A DNA stretch of 6,699 nt from Thermoanaerobaculia bacterium. GTDB lineage: Bacteria > Bacteroidota > Bacteroidia > Chitinophagales > Saprospiraceae. The notes beneath the pieces were generated by a model, which did no database searches, was not told where the DNA came from, and worked only from the letters and a program-made list of their open reading frames with translations. The first letter of the stretch is position 1; the number at the start of each line of letters is the position of its first letter. The DNA lies in contig JAKLJF010000284.1 of NCBI GenBank assembly GCA_023151335.1, positions 1 to 6,699 of the forward strand. Reading direction: 5' to 3'. Of this stretch, positions 1 to 5,157 are shown in pieces. Made by a program: the position numbers and the translations under genes.

Positions 1-72
1 TTCCCGCATCCATTTGATACCCTAAAAATGCAGGTACTATTAAAATACCAGTGCCTCATTCGATCAATCGCC

Positions 73-102
73 GGGAAAAAACAAGTATTCGCGCGTTTTC
101 CC
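73..102 (-). terminator. Possible weak terminator hairpin after the split host gene
   Basis: On the minus strand GGGAAAAC and GTTTTTTCCC flank a 12-base loop, and the structure starts directly after the TGA at 103-105. The stem needs a two-base bulge and is AT-rich apart from three GC pairs. No clear U-tract follows it. The position is right for transcription termination of the original 271-codon gene, but the structure is weak. The rest of 1-102 shows no gene I can support; the plus-strand open frame there has no family features and lies opposite the gene fragment. Confidence 0.2.
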
Positions 103-261
103 TCATTCCGTCGCAATAAACGACCGCAAATAATACAATTTCAAATCCCTGTTTATCTTCATCCGGAAGATCACCGGCGTCAAACCTCGTTTTTCGTAAA
201 AAAACAGGGTATTTACCGTGGCCTCGAAAATAGAATCGGTTTTGACCACGGTGGTTTCATT
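103..261 (-). pseudogene. 3' remnant of IS-split exported-protein gene
   Basis: This is an open frame of 52 codons ending in TGA at 105-103. It has no credible start: in the same frame the first upstream stop lies inside the insertion sequence at 276-274, and the only internal ATG is late, in the motif FRMKINRDL. The translation alternates hydrophobic and charged residues (LFFYEKRGLTPVIFRMKINRDL), like the end of a folded protein. The frame abuts the IS boundary exactly. Deleting the IS and one copy of the AA dinucleotide found at both junctions joins it in frame to the gene at 1599-2257, giving K-V-K-N-E-T-T across the joint. I infer that it is the last part of that gene, now cut off from its start and probably not translated. 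I do not recognise the family. The alternative is an unrelated gene fragment brought here by recombination between IS copies. Confidence 0.6.
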
Positions 262-273
262 CAATGGTTCGTA
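262..273 (+). repeat. IS left terminal inverted repeat
   Basis: CAATGGTTCGTA on the plus strand is an exact reverse complement of 1587-1598. The match stops at once on both sides, which fixes the element's end here. The repeat lies 5 bp beyond the transposase stop codon. Confidence 0.85.
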
Positions 274-278
274 TTAGT

Positions 279-1490
279 TTAAGCGGCGATTTTGCCGAAT
301 TCAAATAGTGATTTATAGGCTGGATTATTTTTTGCGCGATGTGGATTGATTCCATACGCTGAAAAAAATCGATCCAGCATCAGTTCATTGAAATACTGAG
401 TTTTGATGTCAGCCATCGAGAAGGCCCTCCGCTGTTCAGCCGGCAGGCTGAGCCAATGGAGCGCCTTTGCGATGGAAACAGCAGACAAGGCTGTGTTGAA
501 ATGAAAGTCCAGGGCTTTTCCGCTCCGACTTTGGCAGTGCTCCAATCCGGTAAACTGTTTGGCATCGCGGAAAAGGAACTCGGATTGGAAGCGCGCTTGG
601 TAGTACAGCCACAAATCGGCTCCGCAGAGGGTTGGGAGGGTGGAAGCAAACACTTTTGCGCTTTTGATTTGCCCCTTGTCATCATACTGCTGCACGACGA
701 CGACTTTGGCCCAGCACTTCCAGGAATTGACATACACTTTGGCCTCGAAGGCTTTTTCGCCTTCATTGCCCACGGCACAAGGCGTAAAATGTTGCTCGTC
801 CAACTGACGGACGTTGACTCTGCCGGCAAACGTCTTGTTTCTCCCCCGGCCTTCCTTTTGCGTGCCCAAATAGGGGTAGCGCATGACGGCGCCGTCGCGC
901 AGACGCGTGATCAGATGCAAGTCGCTTTGGCGCACTTTTTCGACAAAGGGGTTGCGCGAGAAATAAGCATCACAGACCAAAAAATCGCTTATTTTTTTTA
1001 AGTCTGCCGCCTTTTCAAGCACCAGGTCACCATAATATGCCAGCATCGACCCACTTTTTTGCGCCTCTTCAGGCAAGGTTTGCTCGGCAACCAAATGCAA
1101 AGCCGTGTGATTGACGATGTCAACTACTGAAAAAGCGCCGATCTCTAAACCCCATTTTTTTGCTCCACTGCAGCCAGACCAATACCAACCCACCCCAGGC
1201 GTGGACTTTCCACTCTTGCTCACGTAACTGGGATCAAACACGACAATCCGTTCCGGTAAAGTGTAGGCCATGATCAATTCTAAATTGAAAGCTAACCAGT
1301 TGAAGGAGCGCTCAAAATTTTGCCGATACGTCAGTTCGTTGTAGCAACCTTGGCGTTCCATGTTTAAAAAATTGAACTTTCCCCGAAAACTCAGGGCCAA
1401 ACGAAACAAGTGCCGCAAAAAATCCCGCTGCCACTTGCTTACTTCCGACATCTTACTCAATATTGTGTCCGTGAGTGTCTCGATGCTCAT
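279..1490 (-). CDS. IS4-family DDE transposase
   Basis: This 403-residue transposase should cut and join the element's ends with an RNase H-fold DDE active site. Visible residues are D86 in FDPSYVSKSGK, D174 in VCDAYFS and E304. E304 lies in a complete IS4 signature Y297-(2)-R300-(3)-E304-(6)-K311, written YQARFQSEFLFRDAK. The 130 residues between D174 and E304 match the beta-strand insertion typical of IS4-family enzymes such as the Tn5 transposase. The N-terminal 80 residues (SKWQRDFLRHLFRLALSFRGK) probably bind DNA. Length is normal and no frameshift or internal stop is present. The ATG at 1490 is the first in frame and has no Shine-Dalgarno sequence; a second ATG 13 codons later is possible. 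The segment before the start codon forms one arm of an inverted repeat that could block translation of read-through RNA. Other open frames opposite this gene are shadows. Confidence 0.93.
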   Translation of the reverse strand: MSIETLTDTILSKMSEVSKWQRDFLRHLFRLALSFRGKFNFLNMERQGCYNELTYRQNFERSFNWLAFNLELIMAYTLPERIVVFDPSYVSKSGKSTPGVGWYWSGCSGAKKWGLEIGAFSVVDIVNHTALHLVAEQTLPEEAQKSGSMLAYYGDLVLEKAADLKKISDFLVCDAYFSRNPFVEKVRQSDLHLITRLRDGAVMRYPYLGTQKEGRGRNKTFAGRVNVRQLDEQHFTPCAVGNEGEKAFEAKVYVNSWKCWAKVVVVQQYDDKGQIKSAKVFASTLPTLCGADLWLYYQARFQSEFLFRDAKQFTGLEHCQSRSGKALDFHFNTALSAVSIAKALHWLSLPAEQRRAFSMADIKTQYFNELMLDRFFSAYGINPHRAKNNPAYKSLFEFGKIAA

Positions 1491-1492
1491 AG

Positions 1493-1538
1493 GGCAAAAG
1501 TTGGTTTATGATTCGCACCACAAACTTAAACTTTTGCC
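1493..1538 (-). promoter_or_regulatory. Inverted repeat before transposase start, likely read-through block
   Basis: GGCAAAAGTT (1538-1529 on the minus strand) and AACTTTTGCC (1502-1493) are perfect 10-base arms separated by 26 bases. The downstream arm ends two bases before the transposase ATG, in the ribosome-loading region. The upstream arm lies before the putative -7 box at 1528-1521, so RNA started from the element's own promoter should lack it. RNA entering from outside carries both arms and could fold. This matches the layout described for IS10 and IS50, where a hairpin formed only in read-through RNA hides the transposase start. The arms are seen directly; the function is inferred. 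A simpler alternative is a binding site for transposase or a host protein. Confidence 0.6.
1521..1528 (-). promoter_or_regulatory. Putative -7 box of the transposase promoter
   Basis: TAAGTTTG fits the Bacteroidota -7 consensus TAnnTTTG. It would place the RNA start near 1515, about 25 bases before the transposase ATG. No convincing TTG-type -33 element lies about 20 bases upstream, so the promoter would be weak, as is common for transposase genes. The box sits in the loop between the two arms of the inverted repeat. Confidence 0.4.
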
Positions 1539-1585
1539 TTTTTCTTTATATGTCTACGCCATCCTATCCGGTGGCTGCAAAATCA

Positions 1586-2257
1586 TTACGAACCATTGTT
1601 TTTTACTTTTCTGTCAAATCTGATCAACTCCATGCCGTTTTCTTCTGATAGCCCAGCCACTGATGGTTTACCATCGTTTCCAAACGGGTCGTTCAGCGAC
1701 CGATAATAGTCGTCGATTATTTTCTTTTCCTTGTATGGCAGATCGTCATACATTTCTTTTCGGGTAGCCAACAATTTATTCAACTGGTCTATGAGGGGCT
1801 TCGCTGCCGGGGGCTTCTTTGCAGTTTTTGGCGTTGCAGATTTTTTAATTCCATTTATAAATTTACCCGTTCCAAAATCAAAACGAATTTCCCCCGATAG
1901 ATCAACATCCGCCTTCGCTTTTAATCCAACAACTTCTCCAATTTTAAACGTACATGATTCTTCCCCTTTCAGTCTGAAATCCCCTGTAATATTTTTCTTT
2001 TTCCCTGCATTGATTTTTATTTTTCCGGAATAGAATCCTTCAGCGTCTAATTCAATTTGGCTTGTGCGATCAAGTAATTTCACTGAAATGGAAGAGTAGC
2101 CTTTTTGATAAAAAGCGGGCACCATTTTTTCAGCAAAAAATTTTGCTTTTTGCTCAAATTCTTCTTTGGCAATGGTATCGTTTCTCCCCATTGAACACTT
2201 GTAGGCACAAGTGAAGATCATCAGGATGACGGCACATACATATTTATTATATTCCAT
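1586..2257 (-). CDS. Exported protein of unknown function, 3' end lost to IS insertion
   Basis: The ATG at 2257 is preferred because GGAGAA lies about 10 bases before it and because it starts a signal peptide (MEYNKYVCAVILMIFTC). An in-frame ATG at 2293 would put a charged 12-residue extension ahead of the signal and has no ribosome site. The hydrophobic stretch ends near C17 and C21, so this could be a lipoprotein, but neither cysteine sits in a canonical lipobox. The mature part has a short helix (FEQKAKFFAEKMV), then about 100 residues of predicted beta structure, then a Lys/Pro/Ala-rich hinge (ATPKTAKKPPAAKPL), then a charged helical region (LLATRKEMYDDL). Native sequence ends at 1599. 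The last residues and the TAA at 1588-1586 come from the IS terminal repeat. With the 103-261 remnant the original protein would have 271 residues. I recognise no family. The gene is much more AT-rich than the DUF5916 gene beside it. Confidence 0.65.
   Translation of the reverse strand: MEYNKYVCAVILMIFTCAYKCSMGRNDTIAKEEFEQKAKFFAEKMVPAFYQKGYSSISVKLLDRTSQIELDAEGFYSGKIKINAGKKKNITGDFRLKGEESCTFKIGEVVGLKAKADVDLSGEIRFDFGTGKFINGIKKSATPKTAKKPPAAKPLIDQLNKLLATRKEMYDDLPYKEKKIIDDYYRSLNDPFGNDGKPSVAGLSEENGMELIRFDRKVKNNGS
1587..1598 (-). repeat. IS right terminal inverted repeat
   Basis: The minus strand reads CAATGGTTCGTA inward, identical to the left end at 262-273. It also serves as coding sequence: read in the frame of the entering host gene it supplies Asn-Gly-Ser and then TAA, closing the truncated frame. 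Confidence 0.85.
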
Positions 2258-2428
2258 GCTAATTTTTCTCCAAACATACTCACCTTTTGTCATGTAGGTA
2301 AATCCCCTTCGCGCATTTTTTATTGTCCCTCCGTAGTTGCATCCGCGAAGCGCCTGCCCCCTGCAACCAAACCTGCCCCGACCTTGTCTTTCCCCCTACT
2401 ACACACAACGCAAAATCCTCCCTTTTAG
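2258..2428. other. Divergent intergenic region
   Basis: This 171-bp region separates the start of the split gene (minus strand) from the start of the DUF5916 gene (plus strand), so both promoters should lie here. It holds an inverted repeat CTTCGCG (2307-2313) / CGCGAAG (2344-2350) and a direct repeat CCTGCCCC (2353-2360 and 2372-2379). The right half is strongly pyrimidine-rich on the plus strand. I see no convincing -33/-7 pair for the DUF5916 gene and no RNA gene. Confidence 0.5.
2266..2271 (-). promoter_or_regulatory. Ribosome binding site that decides the 2257 start
   Basis: GGAGAA on the minus strand ends eight bases before the ATG at 2257. It is the only clear Shine-Dalgarno sequence in the window, and it argues for this start over the upstream ATG at 2293. 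Confidence 0.55.
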
Positions 2429-5113
2429 ATGAAACATCCTTCGCTCATCCTTTTTGCCGTTTTTCTACTCCTTGCCAACCTTTCTGCCCAAACCTCCATC
2501 AAAAACAACCGCCCCGACCCGCCCGCTATCGCAAAAAAACAATACCACACCCAACACGCCGGCGACGGCGCCATCGCCCTCGACGGCATACCCGATGAGC
2601 CGGCCTGGGATAAGGTGGAATGGGGCGGCGATTTTATCCAGTATCAGCCCGCCGAGGGCCAGGCGCCGCACCAGCAGTCGCAGTTCAAAATTCTCTACGA
2701 CGACAAATACCTGCTGATCGCCTACCGCGCGCTCGACAACTCGCCCGACAGCATCGTGAAACGCATGAGCCGCCGCGACGAATTTCCCGGCGACTGGATG
2801 GAGATCAACATCGATTCGTATCACGACCTGCGCACGGCTTTTTCCTTTACCCTCTCGGTCAGCGGCGTCAAAGGCGACGAACTCGTATCGGACAACGGCA
2901 ACTACTGGGACACCAACTGGAACCCCATCTGGCATGCCAAAACCCACGTGGACGAGCAAGGCTGGACGGCCGAGGTGAAAATCCCCTTCAGCCAGCTCCG
3001 CTACGGCAACCAGGCCGAACCGGTGTGGGGCATTCAGGTGCAACGACGCATTTTCCGCAAGGAGGAACGCTCCACCTGGCAATACATCCCGCAAAACAAC
3101 GGCGGCTGGGTGAGCGGCTTCGGCGAACTGCACGGCCTGCGCCGGCTGCCCTCCCACAAACAGGTGGAACTTGCGCCTTACGTGGTAGCCCAGACCGAAC
3201 GTTACGAAAAACAGGAAGGCAACCCCTTCGCCGACGGCTCCGGCCACCGCCTCAGCGGCGGTCTCGACGGCAAACTGGCGGTCACCCGCGACCTGATCCT
3301 CGACTTCACCATCAACCCCGACTTCGGACAGGTGGAAGCCGACCCGGGCGCCGTACGGCTCGACGGCTACCAGGTATTTTTCGAAGAACGGCGGCCTTTT
3401 TTTATGGAAAGCCGCAACCTGTTCGATTACCAGCTCACCGGCTCCATCGCCGGCGGCGACTACGACTCCGACCTCTTGTTCTATTCCCGCCGGATTGGCG
3501 GCGCGCCGCACGGGTCGCCGAACCTGAACGATGGCGAATTTGCCGATGTGCCGCTCCGCAGCTCCATCCTGGGCGCGGCCAAGTTCAGCGGCAAAACCAA
3601 AAACGGCTGGTCGGTGGGCATCCTCGAAAGCGTGACGCAACGCGAAATGGCCACCATCGACCGCGGCGGCGAACGGCGCGAAGAACTGGTGGAGCCTGCC
3701 ACCAACTATTTTGTCGGCCGCCTGCTGAAAGACTACGACCAGGGGAACACCGTCATTGGCGGCGTTTTTACCGCCGTCAACCGCGAAAACGGGCTCGACT
3801 GGCTGCATAAAAGCGCCTACTCCGGCGGCATCGATTTTCAGCAATACTGGAAAAACCGCTGGTGGTACGTCCGCGGCAATGTGTTGTTCAGCCACGTAAC
3901 GGGCAGCGAACAGGCAATCCTGGAAACCCAGACCAGTTTTGCGCACCTCTTCCAGCGTCCCAATGCCGGGCACCTCGAAGTCGACGGCAGCCGCACCTCG
4001 CTCAGCGGCACCGGCGGCACGTTCCGCATCGGCAAGATCGGCGGCAAACCCGACAGCCTGGGCGGGGTGTTCAAGTTCGAATCGGGTCTCACCTGGCGCT
4101 CGCCCGAACTGGAACTCAACGACATCGGTTTCCTGCAGGCCGCCGACGAGATCAACCATTTCACCTGGTTGGGCTATCAGATACAAAAGCCCTTTGCCAT
4201 TTTCCGCAACGCCCGTTTCCATTACAACCACTGGGCGCGCTGGGATTTCGGCGGGCGTTTCCTGTATTCGGCGTTCAATACCAACATTCACGCCTGGTTT
4301 AAAAACAACTGGCGCATCGGCACGGGCCTCACCTGGAACCCGCGCGACATTTCCAATAACGCCCTGCGCGGCGGTTCTTCGCTGCGCAAACCGCCGGGGC
4401 TGGGCAATTTTGCCTACCTGGAAAGCGACAGCCGCAAAAAGATCTTCCTGTTTGCCAACACCTTCTTCGCCTGGGGCTTCGATAAAACGGTGCGCGTGCA
4501 GGAATACTTTGCCGGCGTGACCCTGCAGCCGCTCGACGCCCTGCGCCTGAGCGTGTATCCCGGCTACAACCGTGTCTGGCGCAAGCAGGACCAGTTTGTG
4601 GATCAGGCCAATTATGAAGGAGAGCAGCGCATCATCGTCAGCGAAGTGGCGCAGCGCAGTTTTTCGCTCACCACCCGGCTCACCTACAACATCACGCCCG
4701 ACCTCACGGTACAGTACTACGCCCAACCTTTCATTTTCAGGGCTTTATACAAAAATTTCGGCCATGTGACCGACCCGCTCAACAGGCAGTACGACAGCCG
4801 GTTCCACCGCTACGACGCACAACAACTGACCGCCGCGGGCGGCGGCTACAACGTAGATGAAAACCGCGACGGCGCCACGGATTATTCCTTCGGCGCCCCC
4901 GATTTTAATTTTATACAGTTTCGCTCCAATCTCGTCGTGCGTTGGGAATACGTACCCGGCTCGGAAGTATACCTCGTATGGTCGCAGGGCGCCGTACCCG
5001 ACGCCGGCAGCGACCTGGGTACGCCGCTGCTGCGCAGCCTGTGGGACAACGTATTCGAACGGCAGCCGAGCAATATTTTTCTGGTGAAGTTTACGTACCG
5101 GTTTTTGCTGTAA
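2429..5113 (+). CDS. CBM9-like/DUF5916 outer-membrane beta-barrel protein
   Basis: The 894-residue product begins with a signal peptide (MKHPSLILFAVFLLLANLSA, cleavage probably near residue 20). Residues about 45-200 match the CBM9-like domain found in this family: the opening IALDGIPDEPAWDKVE, the strand FKILYDDKYLLIAYRA, the acidic patch GDWMEINIDS and the closing GWTAEVKIPFSQLRY. From about residue 245 to the end it is DUF5916. The family hallmark NPDFGQVEADP is at 296-306, followed by FFEERRPFFMES at 317-328. Many alternating aromatic strands follow, and the end NIFLVKFTYRFLL looks like a terminal beta-barrel strand. Length is normal and the frame is intact. Members are common in Bacteroidota; they probably sit in the outer membrane, and their substrate and role are not established. 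The ATG at 2429 has no Shine-Dalgarno sequence, as is usual in the phylum, but starts the signal peptide exactly. The gene stands alone: divergent from the split gene and convergent with the lipoprotein gene. Confidence 0.92.
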   Translation: MKHPSLILFAVFLLLANLSAQTSIKNNRPDPPAIAKKQYHTQHAGDGAIALDGIPDEPAWDKVEWGGDFIQYQPAEGQAPHQQSQFKILYDDKYLLIAYRALDNSPDSIVKRMSRRDEFPGDWMEINIDSYHDLRTAFSFTLSVSGVKGDELVSDNGNYWDTNWNPIWHAKTHVDEQGWTAEVKIPFSQLRYGNQAEPVWGIQVQRRIFRKEERSTWQYIPQNNGGWVSGFGELHGLRRLPSHKQVELAPYVVAQTERYEKQEGNPFADGSGHRLSGGLDGKLAVTRDLILDFTINPDFGQVEADPGAVRLDGYQVFFEERRPFFMESRNLFDYQLTGSIAGGDYDSDLLFYSRRIGGAPHGSPNLNDGEFADVPLRSSILGAAKFSGKTKNGWSVGILESVTQREMATIDRGGERREELVEPATNYFVGRLLKDYDQGNTVIGGVFTAVNRENGLDWLHKSAYSGGIDFQQYWKNRWWYVRGNVLFSHVTGSEQAILETQTSFAHLFQRPNAGHLEVDGSRTSLSGTGGTFRIGKIGGKPDSLGGVFKFESGLTWRSPELELNDIGFLQAADEINHFTWLGYQIQKPFAIFRNARFHYNHWARWDFGGRFLYSAFNTNIHAWFKNNWRIGTGLTWNPRDISNNALRGGSSLRKPPGLGNFAYLESDSRKKIFLFANTFFAWGFDKTVRVQEYFAGVTLQPLDALRLSVYPGYNRVWRKQDQFVDQANYEGEQRIIVSEVAQRSFSLTTRLTYNITPDLTVQYYAQPFIFRALYKNFGHVTDPLNRQYDSRFHRYDAQQLTAAGGGYNVDENRDGATDYSFGAPDFNFIQFRSNLVVRWEYVPGSEVYLVWSQGAVPDAGSDLGTPLLRSLWDNVFERQPSNIFLVKFTYRFLL

Positions 5114-5157
5114 CTCCCAGCTCCTAAAGGGGACGGGAAAATCGGCCCGCAAGCCAT
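5114..5157. other. Convergent 44-bp gap, no clear terminator
   Basis: The stop codons of two converging genes face each other across this gap. CGGG (5134-5137) and CCCG (5146-5149) could pair, and GGGGA (5129-5133) could pair with TCCCC just inside the minus-strand gene (5162-5166). Together these might form a weak two-way hairpin, but there is no U-tract on either strand. Confidence 0.25.

Larger units (their letters stand above)
262..1598 (-). mobile_element. IS4-family insertion sequence, 1337 bp, complete
   Basis: The element is bounded by perfect 12-bp inverted repeats that begin CA and end TG. It contains a single intact transposase gene that fills almost all of it, and its length is normal for the IS4 family (roughly 1.2-1.7 kb). 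The transposase stop lies 5 bp inside the left repeat, and its start lies about 100 bp inside the right repeat. The flanks show no clear target-site duplication of the usual 8-13 bp; only AA is shared at the two junctions. The element sits inside, and in the same orientation as, a host gene for an exported protein. Both ends and the transposase look intact, so it may still be mobile. The IS name is not known to me. Confidence 0.88.

Noticed and set aside
28..282. An 84-codon plus-strand frame at the left edge
   Set aside because: It is opposite the 52-codon host-gene remnant, crosses the IS boundary at 262 and ends inside the element, so it cannot be an old gene in this form. Its sequence shows no family features.
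456..1001. A 181-codon plus-strand frame inside the insertion sequence, a possible antisense regulator
   Set aside because: It lies wholly opposite the conserved transposase core and has no recognisable domain or promoter, so it is best read as a shadow.
288..1584. GATTTTGC in inverted orientation near both IS ends (288-295 and 1577-1584), a possible second transposase-binding block
   Set aside because: The two copies lie at different distances from the terminal repeats (14 and 2 bases), and the left copy is within the transposase coding sequence, so chance is likely.
2271..2278. TATGTTTG, a match to the TAnnTTTG -7 box before the split gene
   Set aside because: It overlaps the GGAGAA ribosome site, so the RNA would start within or after that site. 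No -33 element is seen. Probably a chance match unless an RNA start is mapped there.
2465..4726. A 753-codon open frame on the minus strand opposite the DUF5916 gene
   Set aside because: Its length comes from the GC-rich codon use of the sense gene, which suppresses stops on the other strand. The translation is Ala/Gly/Val-rich with no signal peptide, family motif or ribosome site, while the sense frame has clear family hallmarks.
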